In this document: positions 50,856-59,828 of the stretch, in pieces
How the letters are laid out: each line of letters begins with the position of its first letter
Position numbering within the stretch: position 1 is the first letter of the stretch
Assembly (NCBI RefSeq): GCF_004143485.2
Contig: NZ_ML974134.1
Location: 37,698-101,697 of the forward strand
Direction: 5' to 3'
DNA from: Halorussus amylolyticus
GTDB lineage: Archaea; Halobacteriota; Halobacteria; Halobacteriales; Haladaptataceae
Length of the DNA stretch: 64,000 nucleotides
Made by a program: the position numbers and the translations under genes
Notes under the pieces: model-generated
Seen by the model: only the letters and a program-made list of their open reading frames with translations
Told to the model about the DNA's origin: nothing
The model's database searches: none

Positions 50856-52903
50856 GCCACGGCACCTCGACCGGGACGAAGCGGTCGGCCGACTCGCTCG
50901 CCGACGCGTTCTACCCTCTGTTCGCGTACCTGTTCGACGAGGACGGCGACTTCGTGGCCGACGTGGAGCGAAAGCTCGCGGAGGCTCGGATGGCCGACAC
51001 GGTGGAACTCTACCTCTCGCGGGGACTCGCCATCGGGACGATTCTCGGGGGCGTCCTCTGGATTCTGGGCACGCTCGTCGGTTACGGCCTGTTCGCCACC
51101 GGCGTCGTGGACGTGGGGATTCTCATCGGCGTACCGGTGCCCAACGAGACGCTCTTAGTACTCATCAACACGCTCAAAATCCCGGCGCTAATCGTCGTCA
51201 GCGGGCTGTTCTTCGGCGCAATCGGTCTGGGAATCGGGTTTGGAACTATCGCCGCGATTCCGTACTACCGAGCGGGAGAGCGAAAGCGCGAGATAAACAT
51301 GCTCCTGCCCGACGCCATCTCGTTCATGTACGCGCTGTCGGTCGGCGGGCTGAATCAGCTCGAAATCCTGGAGGCGATGGCGAAGGCCGACGACACCTAC
51401 GGCGAGGTGTCCAGAGAGTTCCAGTCAATCGTCCAAGAGACCGAGTACTTCGACACCGACTACCGGACCGCCATCCGCCAGCGGTCGCTCGAAACCCCGA
51501 GCGACGAACTCGGCCAGTTTCTGACCGACATGCTCTCTATCGTGAGTTCGGGCGGCGACATGGGCGACTTCCTCGACGACAAGAAGGACAAGCACATGCG
51601 GACCGCCAAGCAGGAACAGGAGATGACCCTGGAGACGCTCGAACTGTTCGGCGAGATGTACATGACCCTCTCGCTGTTCCCGCTGTTGCTCATCATCATC
51701 CTCGTCATCATGTCGATGCTCGGCGAGGCCCAGCAGTCGCTGCTCTACGGCACCGTCTACGGACTCATCCCGCTGACCGGTCTCGGCTTCCTCGTCCTCG
51801 TCTCGACGGTCAAGCAGGACGACCCCGGCGACGGCTATCTCGACCCCGAGGCGGGCGGCGAGCGACTCACCGCCCGGACCGGCGCGGGCCTGCTCCACCT
51901 CGGACTCGTCGAGAAGTACGTCGGCGACTTCGCGGTGTTCGACCGCATCAAGAGCCGCGAGGGCACCTACGAGACGGTGGCGCTCCTCAAGCGCCCGCAC
52001 GTCTTCTTCCGGGACAATCCGCTGTTCACGCTGGGTCTCACTGTGCCCGCCGCGCTGGTGCTGGTCGGCAACGCCGTCTGGTCGGGCGCGGCCCCGCGCA
52101 GCCTCGACGGCATGATTTCGAATCCGGTCTGGGGGACGTTCATCTACGTCTACGTCCCCATCTACGTCGTGTTCTTCCCGCTCGCGGTGTTCCACTCGTG
52201 GAACGTCCGGTCGCGTCGAACGGTCATCGACAAACTCTCGGACAATCTCCGAAAGCTGTCCAGCGCGAACGACACCGGCCTGACCCTGCTCGAATCGATT
52301 CGGACCGTCGCCGACACCTCCACCGGAAAGCTGGCCGACGAGTTCGACGTGATTCACGCCAAGGTCGAGTACGGCATGGGGATGCGCCCCGCGCTCATCG
52401 AGTTCAACAATCGGTACCACATCCCGCGACTCGCCCGTACCGTCAAGCTGGTCAGCAAGGCCCAGGAGGCCTCCAGCCAGATTTCGGCGGTCCTCACGAC
52501 CGCGGCCCAGGCCAGCGAGAATCAGGACGACATCGACCGCGAGCGCCGGTCGCGCGCCCGGATGCAGGTCGTCATCATCATCATGACCTACCTCACACTG
52601 CTCGCGGTGATGGCGATTCTGAAGGTCCGCTTCCTCGACGTGATGGCGGGACTCTCCTCGCAGGCCGCAGGAAGTAGCGGCGCGGGTGCGAGCGCGGCCG
52701 GGGGCGGTGGCGGCGGTGCGGCCCAACTCAGCGACGGCGTGGACACGAATCTGCTGTCGATGCTGTTCTTCCACGCCGTGACCCTACAGGCCATCCTCTC
52801 TGGATTCGTCGCGGGCTACATCCGAGACGCCTCGCTCCTGTCGGGCGTGAAGTTCGCGGTCGTTCTCCCGACCGTCGCGCTCGTGACGTTCATCTTCATC
52901 TAA
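50852..52903 (+). CDS. type IV pilus membrane platform protein (TadC/FlaJ/PilC type)
   Basis: The 683-residue protein anchors the ATPase and pilins. It has two GspF-type domains: one around residues 150-290 (LPDAISFMYALSVGG, then GDMGDFLDDKKDKH) and one around 430-560, each followed by membrane spans (for example LFPLLLIIILVIMSML). A Gly/Ala/Ser-rich loop (AAGSSGAGASAAGGGGGGAA) precedes the last spans. The ATG overlaps the ATPase stop. It matches haloarchaeal PilC3-type proteins in size and partner. Confidence 0.93.
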   Translation: MSHGTSTGTKRSADSLADAFYPLFAYLFDEDGDFVADVERKLAEARMADTVELYLSRGLAIGTILGGVLWILGTLVGYGLFATGVVDVGILIGVPVPNETLLVLINTLKIPALIVVSGLFFGAIGLGIGFGTIAAIPYYRAGERKREINMLLPDAISFMYALSVGGLNQLEILEAMAKADDTYGEVSREFQSIVQETEYFDTDYRTAIRQRSLETPSDELGQFLTDMLSIVSSGGDMGDFLDDKKDKHMRTAKQEQEMTLETLELFGEMYMTLSLFPLLLIIILVIMSMLGEAQQSLLYGTVYGLIPLTGLGFLVLVSTVKQDDPGDGYLDPEAGGERLTARTGAGLLHLGLVEKYVGDFAVFDRIKSREGTYETVALLKRPHVFFRDNPLFTLGLTVPAALVLVGNAVWSGAAPRSLDGMISNPVWGTFIYVYVPIYVVFFPLAVFHSWNVRSRRTVIDKLSDNLRKLSSANDTGLTLLESIRTVADTSTGKLADEFDVIHAKVEYGMGMRPALIEFNNRYHIPRLARTVKLVSKAQEASSQISAVLTTAAQASENQDDIDRERRSRARMQVVIIIMTYLTLLAVMAILKVRFLDVMAGLSSQAAGSSGAGASAAGGGGGGAAQLSDGVDTNLLSMLFFHAVTLQAILSGFVAGYIRDASLLSGVKFAVVLPTVALVTFIFI

Positions 52904-52905
52904 CA

Positions 52906-53430
52906 ATGAGTAGTCAGAATCACCACCGAATCGACCCCGGCCGAAGCCACCACCGAACCGAGCGCGGCCAGACCAGCATCGATTTCGTGGTCGGGATGAG
53001 CGTCTTCCTGCTGACGGTGGCGTTCGTGGTGGGGTTTCTCCCCGGCTTGTTCGAACCGTTCGACGGCGGCGACGGCGCGGCCGCGCTCTCGGCCGACCGG
53101 ACCGCCGCGGGACTCACCGGGGACCTGCTCGGGTCGCCCGACCGGCCGGACGTGCTGGACGCGACCTGCACCGCGGAGTTCTTCGACGCCGACGGCGACA
53201 CCGCCGACTGCCGATTCGACGCCGACGCGTCCGACCTGTCGGGCGCGCTCGGACTCGGTTCGGGGACGAACGTCAACGTGACCGTCGAGGAAGACGGGAG
53301 CGTTCGGTCGGTCGCCGGGCAGAAACTCCGCGCCGGACCCGCCCCGTCCGAATCGGGGAGCGTCACGGTCGGGCGTCGCGTGGTCCTGCTCGCAGACGAG
53401 GAGAGTACGCTGTTCGTGAGGATGTGGTAA
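52906..53430 (+). CDS. pilin-like protein 1
   Basis: The 174-residue protein has a class III-type leader: charged ERGQ followed by the hydrophobic TSIDFVVGMSVFLLTVAFVV, with an acidic residue at +5 after the Gly, as in type IV pilins. The mature acidic domain contains two cysteines (DATCTAEFF, TADCRFD) that could form a disulfide. It starts 2 bp after the platform gene and belongs to the same operon. Function as minor pilin is inferred. Confidence 0.75.
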   Translation: MSSQNHHRIDPGRSHHRTERGQTSIDFVVGMSVFLLTVAFVVGFLPGLFEPFDGGDGAAALSADRTAAGLTGDLLGSPDRPDVLDATCTAEFFDADGDTADCRFDADASDLSGALGLGSGTNVNVTVEEDGSVRSVAGQKLRAGPAPSESGSVTVGRRVVLLADEESTLFVRMW

Positions 53431-53431
53431 G

Positions 53432-54022
53432 ATGGACCGAGGACAGGCACACACGCTGGAGGCGTTCACCGCGGCACTCGTCGTCGTCAGCGGCGTCATC
53501 TTCGCGCTGCAGGCGACCGCGGTCACGCCACTGACCGCGAGCACGTCGAACCAACACATCGAGAATCAGCACCAAGAGATGGCTCGCGGACTGCTCGCCA
53601 GCGAGGCCGAGAACGGGACGCTCCGCGAGGCGCTCGTCCACTGGAACGTCTCGGAGGAGTCGTTCGTCGAGTCGCCCGACCGCGGGTACTTCGCCAACCG
53701 CGGGCCGCCGAACGCGTTCGGCGACGCGCTCGACGAGACGTTCGGGGACGCCCACGTCGCGTACAACGTCCGGGTTCGGTACCGAACCCCGGACAATCGC
53801 TCGCGCACCGAGACGATGGTGTACATGGGGTCGCCGAGCGACAACGCCGTGACGGCGACCCGAACCGTCGTGCTGTACGACGACGATTCGCTGGTGGGTC
53901 CGGACGACGACACGACCGTCGGCGAGGCCGACGCGGAGGGCGACTTTTACGCGCCCGATGCCGCCCCCGACGGTCCGGTGTTCAACGTCGTCGGCGTGGA
54001 GGTGGTCGTATGGCGGATGTAG
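53432..54022 (+). CDS. pilin-like protein 2
   Basis: The 196-residue protein starts MDRGQAHTLEAFTAALVVVSGVIFA, a short charged leader and a single hydrophobic helix with an early Glu, typical of archaeal pilin-like proteins. The exterior domain has several N-glycosylation sequons. The start lies one base after the previous stop; the end overlaps the next gene by 13 bp. Confidence 0.75.
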   Translation: MDRGQAHTLEAFTAALVVVSGVIFALQATAVTPLTASTSNQHIENQHQEMARGLLASEAENGTLREALVHWNVSEESFVESPDRGYFANRGPPNAFGDALDETFGDAHVAYNVRVRYRTPDNRSRTETMVYMGSPSDNAVTATRTVVLYDDDSLVGPDDDTTVGEADAEGDFYAPDAAPDGPVFNVVGVEVVVWRM

Positions 54023-54945
54023 ACGACCGCGGCCAGATAATCCTCATCACGGGGTTAGCAATCGCGGTCACGATGGTCGCGCTCGTCCTCGTGCTCAACA
54101 CCGTCATCTACACCGAGAATCTCGCCACCCGGAACACGGGCGTCGGCGAACGCGACGCCATCGAGTACCGAAACGCCGCCATCGAGGGCGTCGGCGGACT
54201 CGTGGACCGCGAGAACGCGGCCGAGTACGCCAGCGACGCGGAGGTCGAAGCCGCGGTCGAGTCGGGGGTGCGGAGGCTCGCCGACCTGCTCGCCCGCGAC
54301 CGGGTCGCGTCGGGCGCGATAGCGGAGTTACGCGTCGAAACGACGTGGGAGGGCGACCTCGTGCGACAGACCGACACCGACCGCGAGATGACCGCGGCCG
54401 ACGGGAGCGAGTCGTGGGCGCTCGCCGGAAACGTCGAGGAGGTTCGGGGCTTCGCGCTGACAGTCGAAGACGACGACCTCTCGGGGTCGTCGCCCGCCGA
54501 CGCCTTCACCGTGGTCGCCGACGACGGCGACGACCGGTGGCGCGCCGCGGTCTACGACGACGGCGGCGTCACCGTCGCGGTTCGGAACGCGAGTCAGGGC
54601 GACTGGACCGAGGGCGTCTGTTCGGACGCCACCGGGGAGACGACGACCATCGACCTCACCGCGGGTGCTGTGAACGGCGAGTCGTGCTCCGCGCTCGCGT
54701 TCGGTGAGGGGGTCGGGGAGTCGTACGACCTCCGGTACGAGAACGGCGGCGCGGCCGTCGGGACGTACGACCTCACGGTCAACACCTCGGGAGACGCCGA
54801 AATCGACGGTTCGAACTTCGACGCACCGGGGTCGTCTCCCTACGTGGTGGACGCCGTGTACGGACTCGAACTCTCGGTCAGGTACGAGCGCGCCCGACTC
54901 GCGTTCGCTGACAGACTCAGGGTCGCACCCGGTGAGTCGCGATGA
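54010..54945 (+). CDS. pilin-like protein 3
   Basis: The 311-residue protein opens ADVDDRGQIILITGLAIAV, again a charged RGQ followed by a hydrophobic helix (about 9-30). A large acidic exterior domain (35-300) has two cysteines (GVCSDATG, GESCSALAF) close enough for a disulfide. It overlaps both neighbours, consistent with translational coupling in the pilus operon. Confidence 0.75.
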   Translation: MADVDDRGQIILITGLAIAVTMVALVLVLNTVIYTENLATRNTGVGERDAIEYRNAAIEGVGGLVDRENAAEYASDAEVEAAVESGVRRLADLLARDRVASGAIAELRVETTWEGDLVRQTDTDREMTAADGSESWALAGNVEEVRGFALTVEDDDLSGSSPADAFTVVADDGDDRWRAAVYDDGGVTVAVRNASQGDWTEGVCSDATGETTTIDLTAGAVNGESCSALAFGEGVGESYDLRYENGGAAVGTYDLTVNTSGDAEIDGSNFDAPGSSPYVVDAVYGLELSVRYERARLAFADRLRVAPGESR

Positions 54946-55397
54946 CCAGACGTCCCCGGAGCGACGAACGGGGCGTCTCGGTCACGGTCAACTACGCGCT
55001 GAACCTCGTCGTCGCCACGCTTCTCGTCTCCGGCCTGCTCCTCGCCACCGGAAACGTGGTCGAGGACCGCCGGGAGTCGGCGGCCGAAGCCGAGTTAGAG
55101 GTCGTCGGCAACCGACTCGCCGCGAACCTCGAAGCCGCCGGCCGACTCGCGTCGGTCGGCGGGTCCGACGCCGAAGTCCGGGTCGAGGCAGACCTCCCCG
55201 CTTCGGTCGCCGGAGCGACCTACAGCGTCGAAATCGACGACGGGGGCGAACGCCTCCTGCTGGAGACCAACACGCCCGAGACGACCGTCCGGGTCCCGGT
55301 TCGAACGTCCGCGACGGTCGAGACGACCCGAGTCGGCGGCGGCGACATCGTAATAACGCTCGCCGCCGACGGCGATTTGGAGGTCGAGCGCGGATGA
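54942..55397 (+). CDS. pilin-like protein 4
   Basis: The 151-residue protein has a DERGVSVTVNYALNLVVATLLVSG N-terminus (charge, Gly, then helix) and a short beta-rich exterior domain. It overlaps the previous and following genes by four bases each. The small size suggests a minor or tip subunit; no direct evidence. Confidence 0.75.
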   Translation: MTRRPRSDERGVSVTVNYALNLVVATLLVSGLLLATGNVVEDRRESAAEAELEVVGNRLAANLEAAGRLASVGGSDAEVRVEADLPASVAGATYSVEIDDGGERLLLETNTPETTVRVPVRTSATVETTRVGGGDIVITLAADGDLEVERG

Positions 55398-56158
55398 ACC
55401 GGGCGGTCAGCGACACCCTCGGCTTCGTGTTCGCGTTCGCGCTCGTGACCGCGTCGGTCGGCGCGGTGTACGTCTCGGGCATCGACGGGCTACAGAACGC
55501 CCAGCGCGACGAGCAGTTGCGGAACATGGAGCGGGCGTTCGACGTGGTAGACGACAACTTCCGCGACATCCGCGCCGGGGGCGCACCGAGTCGGGCGTCG
55601 GAAATCAAACTCCCCGGCGGTACCCTCGAATTTCTGGACTCGACACGGATAACGATTCAGACCAACGGCACCGGCTGTGTCGGCGGGTGTTCGCGACTCA
55701 ACAACACGACGACGATGAACCCCAGACCGGTGGCGTACACCGACGGCGACACGCGAATCGTCGCGGTCGCGGGAGCCGTGTTCCGAACCGGTCCCGGCGG
55801 GTCAGTGATGCTGTCGGACCCGGGGTGGGTACGCGGTCCGGAGCGTGCGCTGATTCCGGGGTTCGTCACGTATCCGAGCGGCGACCGTACCAGCCTCGGC
55901 GGCGACGCGACCGTCCTGCTGGTCGCTCACGCTCAATCGCGCGAGGCCACCGAACGGATTCGGTCCGGAAGCGGTCGCGGACTGCGAGTGAACGCGACCG
56001 TCAGGACCGTCCGGGCCGACGCGTGGAGACGCTACTTCGAATCGGAGGGGTACGATATCACTCGGTACGACGAGACGGAGGAGGTGGTCTCCGCGGAGTT
56101 CGAAACCGAGCGCGTGTACATCTCGGAGACGGTCGTCGGTCTCGAAATCGAGCGGTAG
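55394..56158 (+). CDS. pilin-like protein 5
   Basis: The 254-residue protein starts MNRAVSDTLGFVFAFALVTASVGAVY, close to the RAVS-type leader of archaeal pilins. The exterior domain has a tight cysteine pair (GCVGGC, about 95-100) and sequons. ATG 55394 overlaps the previous stop (ATGA). It is the last gene of the forward pilus operon and converges with a large pilin-like gene 64 bp away. Confidence 0.75.
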   Translation: MNRAVSDTLGFVFAFALVTASVGAVYVSGIDGLQNAQRDEQLRNMERAFDVVDDNFRDIRAGGAPSRASEIKLPGGTLEFLDSTRITIQTNGTGCVGGCSRLNNTTTMNPRPVAYTDGDTRIVAVAGAVFRTGPGGSVMLSDPGWVRGPERALIPGFVTYPSGDRTSLGGDATVLLVAHAQSREATERIRSGSGRGLRVNATVRTVRADAWRRYFESEGYDITRYDETEEVVSAEFETERVYISETVVGLEIER

Positions 56159-56222
56159 CCACGACGGTGTGCGAACACGACTCTCGGGGGCACAGAACGC
56201 TCTTCGCGGCGAGCACGGAACG

Positions 56223-58001
56223 CTACCCGCGGGTGACGTTGACTTCGCTGACGCTGACGTGGAGGTAGGTCAACTGCGGGACGTTCGACGCCTCGCCGTC
56301 CACCGGGTCCACGCTGCTGAGCGCCTGGTCGAAGTGGACCGACCCGCCGGATTGGAGGAGGGTCTGGCCGCCGCCCACGATTCCCCCGTAGAGTTCCGCC
56401 TGCGAGGTGACGGTGACCGACCCCGATTGGGCGTCGGTTCCCGGGGCGTACACGAGACCGACGAGGGTCGAATCGCCCTCGATTTCGGCGTCGAGTCCCG
56501 GCCCGGCGTACACCCGGAGCGACGGCGATACGTGGCCGTCGGTGTCGCCAACCGTCGCGCCGCCGATGACGCGGAACTCCGAGCCGGTGGTGTACACCTT
56601 CACGGTGCCGTCCTCGGGGTCGGTCACGTCCACGTTCGCGCCGTTCCACTCGATTTCGTCGTCCACGACGAGGACGACGTCGCCGTCAGAGGTGTCGAAT
56701 GTGAGGTCTCGCGAGCCGTCGAGGTCGCCGTTTTCGAGGTAGTACGCCCCGGACGGGAGCGTCAGGGTCGATTCGGAGTCGTTCCACGTACCGGTGGTCT
56801 CGTTTATCGCCGTCACCGCGTCGTTGTCGTTGGCCGAACCGTCGCGGTAGGTCTCGGCCTTGATATCGACGAGGTCGCCGATTGGCGAGATGTCGGGCGC
56901 GCTCCCGTTGTCCGCCACCCAGCCGGTCACGTCTCGACAGTCGTCGCCTCCGCCGCCCTTGCAGTTGGGTGGCGGACCCCCGTAGGAGAGATTACCGTGG
57001 ACGGTGACGCCACCGCCGAGGTCGGCGGTGCCGCCGGCTCGGAGGTCGCCGTAAATCTCCGCGCCGCCGGTCAGGGTCACGCTCCCCTTCGTGACGATGG
57101 TCCCGTTGTAGGGTTCGACCGGAGCGCCCGAATACGCCCCGTCGGACGAATTGTAGCTGTCGGTGAACGACGACCCGCCAGCGCCCTGTATCGTCATCCG
57201 GTCGGCGGTCGTTCCCGCCAGCGCGTTCGTCACGGTCTTGGTCTCGCCGGGCACGACCAGCGTGATGGTGACGCGCTCGCGGTCGTGGTCGTAGCTCACT
57301 TCTCCGCCGGTTCGGTCCTCGAAGAATCGGCCCCACGCGTCGTAGTAGGCGCTGTCCACGGTGACGTTCACTTTCCCGTCTTCGAGCGGGTTCGACAGGT
57401 CGGGGTCGCCCGCGACGGGGTACTTCGCGTCGGTGTCGTCGCCCTTCGCGAGATGGGCACGCCCGTCGAGCCTCTCGGTGCCGTTCACCGCGACGAGCGG
57501 GAGCGTCAGCGTCGTCCCGCGATAGTGGAACTCCGGCGGCGAGACCATCGCGCTTCCGGCGTCGCTACGCCGCCAGACTCCGCCGCCCTGATACGCGACG
57601 GTCGTCTCGCCGTTCTCGTAGACGACCGCGCCGAGGGTCCGGTTCAGCACGACGGCCTCGACCGTCTCGTCGGTTCGGTTCACGACCTCCACTCGCATCC
57701 ACCCCGTGTCGTCATCGACGCGGGTGGTCGAATCCACGCCGAGCGAAACCGTCTGGGAGGTCGAGTCGCCGAGACCGACGAGGCTCAGTTTCGAGTCCAA
57801 CTGGGTCATCGCGTGTTCGGCGCTGTCGAGTTCCGAGGACTGCTTCGAGTCGTCGAGCGCCGACGAACCGAACGCCACGATGAGACCCGTGCCCGCGATG
57901 GTGATGCCGAGGAGGAGGACGACGCTGAGCACTTCGGACTGGCCGCGCACCCGCACGCTCGCCGTTCGATTTCCGCGTGTCGGAGTCGGCGACCGGGACA
58001 T
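56223..58001 (-). CDS. large pilin-like protein with PilX-type C-terminal domain
   Basis: The 592-residue protein has a RGQSEVLSVVLLLGITIAG leader helix (about 19-45) and a long exterior region with sequons. Beta-solenoid-like Gly repeats follow (GSVTLTGGAEIYGDLRAGG, LGGGVTVHGNLSYGG). The C-terminus AELYGGIVGGG then GGSVHFDQAL resembles the end of bacterial PilX-like pilus proteins. ATG 58001 is supported by a GGTTTATAAG TATA element about 26 nt upstream. It is convergent with the pilus operon. Confidence 0.75.
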   Translation of the reverse strand: MSRSPTPTRGNRTASVRVRGQSEVLSVVLLLGITIAGTGLIVAFGSSALDDSKQSSELDSAEHAMTQLDSKLSLVGLGDSTSQTVSLGVDSTTRVDDDTGWMRVEVVNRTDETVEAVVLNRTLGAVVYENGETTVAYQGGGVWRRSDAGSAMVSPPEFHYRGTTLTLPLVAVNGTERLDGRAHLAKGDDTDAKYPVAGDPDLSNPLEDGKVNVTVDSAYYDAWGRFFEDRTGGEVSYDHDRERVTITLVVPGETKTVTNALAGTTADRMTIQGAGGSSFTDSYNSSDGAYSGAPVEPYNGTIVTKGSVTLTGGAEIYGDLRAGGTADLGGGVTVHGNLSYGGPPPNCKGGGGDDCRDVTGWVADNGSAPDISPIGDLVDIKAETYRDGSANDNDAVTAINETTGTWNDSESTLTLPSGAYYLENGDLDGSRDLTFDTSDGDVVLVVDDEIEWNGANVDVTDPEDGTVKVYTTGSEFRVIGGATVGDTDGHVSPSLRVYAGPGLDAEIEGDSTLVGLVYAPGTDAQSGSVTVTSQAELYGGIVGGGQTLLQSGGSVHFDQALSSVDPVDGEASNVPQLTYLHVSVSEVNVTRG

Positions 58002-58239
58002 ACCGGCCCATCGAACCCCGGTCTTATAAACCAATCCGCCACATCTAAGAAATGTTTGATTTCGAGGTGGCGGTCGGTGTCGTTTCGGGACGGGAGTCGA
58101 TGTAGTGGGCGAACCCGAAGTGTAGCGGCCATCGAGGACCGGGATTTCGAGAAAACCCTTCGCAGTCGAGGGGTTTTCCGCCGTCGCCGGAAAGGCTATG
58201 TACGTCCCACCCTGAAATCGCGTAGTAACCGATTGTAGC

Positions 58240-58563
58240 ATGCCGAGTTTCACTATCGACCCAGTCGAGATAGAAGTCGCCTCCGAGAACGGCGACACCA
58301 GTTCGACCTACGTCTTCGACATCAGCGACTACCTGCTCGACGGCGAGGTGTGTACGGCCGTCGCGCTGGCGCTGTCGAACGTCGTGGAGACCTCGCCGGA
58401 GCGAATGACGCCGTTGAGTTCCGTCGTGGACTGTGACGCCCTCCAACTCCTATTTCAGCCCCGACGGTACGGCGACCTCCGCGACGACGTGCGAGTCTCG
58501 TTCCCGTACGACGTGTACGAGGTCACAGTGTTTTCGAGCGGTCGCGTCCTGGTTCGCGGGTGA
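58240..58563 (+). CDS. HalOD1 output-domain protein
   Basis: The 107-residue protein consists of one HalOD1-like domain, a haloarchaea-specific module found in or beside two-component signalling proteins. It is recognised from the pattern VALALSNVVETSPERMTPLSSVVDCDALQ and the terminal VTVFSSGRVLV strand. The molecular role of the domain is unknown. A HalX response regulator lies 0.5 kb downstream. Confidence 0.8.
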   Translation: MPSFTIDPVEIEVASENGDTSSTYVFDISDYLLDGEVCTAVALALSNVVETSPERMTPLSSVVDCDALQLLFQPRRYGDLRDDVRVSFPYDVYEVTVFSSGRVLVRG

Positions 58564-58665
58564 GCGGCCCCCGGTCGCACACACGGTGCTGGCTACGACT
58601 GCGACCACCGCGTCAGTAGTGACCACCCCGAGCGTAATGTGTCCCGCCCGCGTACGAGTCGAGCG

Positions 58666-58854
58666 ATGCGCGCTCGCTCGGTCGGTCTGTATCGAACGCT
58701 CGCCGCCGCCCTCGCAGTCGCGGCGATTCTCGTCGTCGCCCACCTCGTCGCCCACCCCGTCGCCGAGTACGGCGCGTGGCTCGCGGCGTTCGCGATTTGG
58801 ATGGCGTGGTTCGTGGCGGCCGCGCACGACTGGCTCTCGAACGCCGACTTCTGA
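58666..58854 (+). CDS. small two-span membrane protein, function unknown
   Basis: From ATG 58666 the product is 62 residues with two hydrophobic helices (about 10-27 and 31-50) and a Trp-rich second span (WLAAFAIWMAWFVAAAHDW). A GTG at 58639 would add nine residues. Its TGA stop (58852-58854) is the triplet duplicated by the 107-bp element that begins at 58855. Confidence 0.55.
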   Translation: MRARSVGLYRTLAAALAVAAILVVAHLVAHPVAEYGAWLAAFAIWMAWFVAAAHDWLSNADF

Positions 58855-58964
58855 TACTGTCGGCTGTAATTCTTCGAATAGGGGTGCGTAGAAGAGGGGA
58901 GTGGAGCCGAGGAAACGCTCAATCCCCAGCGGTGATTTCCGCGTAGTTACAGCCGACAGTATGA
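58852..58964. mobile_element. 107-bp terminal-inverted-repeat element 2 with TGA duplications
   Basis: The element proper is 58855-58961. TACTGTCGGCTGTAA (58855-58869) is exactly complementary to 58947-58961. TGA flanks it at 58852-58854 (stop codon of the upstream gene) and 58962-58964. The interior shares no obvious sequence with the elements at 5664 and 59719 although all are 107 bp. Confidence 0.85.
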
Positions 58965-59078
58965 GTCGGCGTTTGCGGCCGGAAATCGACCAACGGCCCT
59001 GCGAATTGCTGTCGAACCGCTAACCGTTACCGTCAGCTTAAAGTAGGTTATCCCGAGCAGTGTAACCAAGGTGTAGCC

Positions 59079-59654
59079 GTGTCAACAGTGCTTGTCGTCG
59101 AAGACGAAGCGGAACTCGCCGAGACCTACGCGTGTTGGCTGCGCGACAGCTACGACGTTCGAATCGCACTCTCGGGCAGCGAGGCGCTCGACGAACTCGA
59201 AGCCAATATCGACGCCGTTCTCCTCGACCGGCGAATGCCCGAGATGACGGGCGACGAGGTGCTCGACGAGATTCGAAGTCGGGGGTACGATGTCCGGGTC
59301 GCGATGCTCACGGCGCTCGAACCCGACTACGACATCTTCGAGATGGGGTTCGACGAGTACGCCGTCAAGCCGGTTCTCAAGGACGACATCCGGCAAATCG
59401 TCGAAGCGCTCCTCCGTCGAAGCCAGTACACCGACCGGCTTCTGGACTACTTCACGCTCGTCTCGAAGCGAGTGGCGCTCGAAACGCACAAGCCCGCGGC
59501 GGAACTGGAGCGAAACGACGAGTACCGCCGACTCGAAACCCGGGAGACGAAACTCGAACGCGAGATGGAGTCCGCGCTCGCCGAGTTCTCCAGCGAGGAC
59601 TTCGAGGCGTTGTTCTACGACATCGGGGGCGAGAGAGCGAACTCCACGTCGTGA
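59079..59654 (+). CDS. HalX-type response regulator
   Basis: The 191-residue protein has an N-terminal receiver domain: acidic pocket Glu8/Asp9, phosphoacceptor Asp50 (VLLDRRMPE), Thr78 and Lys97 (YAVKPV). A C-terminal HalX helical domain follows (about 120-180: EALLRRSQYTDRLLDYFTLVSKRVALE). HalX proteins relay signals from haloarchaeal histidine kinases; the output target is unknown and no kinase is nearby. The start is GTG 59079. The gene is flanked by 107-bp elements 2 and 3. Confidence 0.9.
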   Translation: MSTVLVVEDEAELAETYACWLRDSYDVRIALSGSEALDELEANIDAVLLDRRMPEMTGDEVLDEIRSRGYDVRVAMLTALEPDYDIFEMGFDEYAVKPVLKDDIRQIVEALLRRSQYTDRLLDYFTLVSKRVALETHKPAAELERNDEYRRLETRETKLEREMESALAEFSSEDFEALFYDIGGERANSTS

Positions 59655-59715
59655 ACCGACGCCGAGCCGTCGCGTACTCCGAGTCGTCCTCCGTCGAGCG
59701 ACTGCGCCGGTTCGC

Positions 59716-59828
59716 TCATACTGTCGGCTGTACGTACGTGAATACCCGTGTCCGAAACCGCTCGTTTTAACGCTCGAACTCCTCGTATCCGCAATCGGCC
59801 GTTCGAAGAAGTACAGCCGACAGTCTCA
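59716..59828. mobile_element. 107-bp terminal-inverted-repeat element 3 with TCA duplications
   Basis: The element proper is 59719-59825. TACTGTCGGCTGTAC (59719-59733) pairs with 59811-59825 except at the outermost base. TCA (TGA on the minus strand) flanks it at 59716-59718 and 59826-59828; the right copy is the stop codon of the minus-strand DUF58 gene. Terminal repeats match element 2; the interior does not. Confidence 0.85.
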
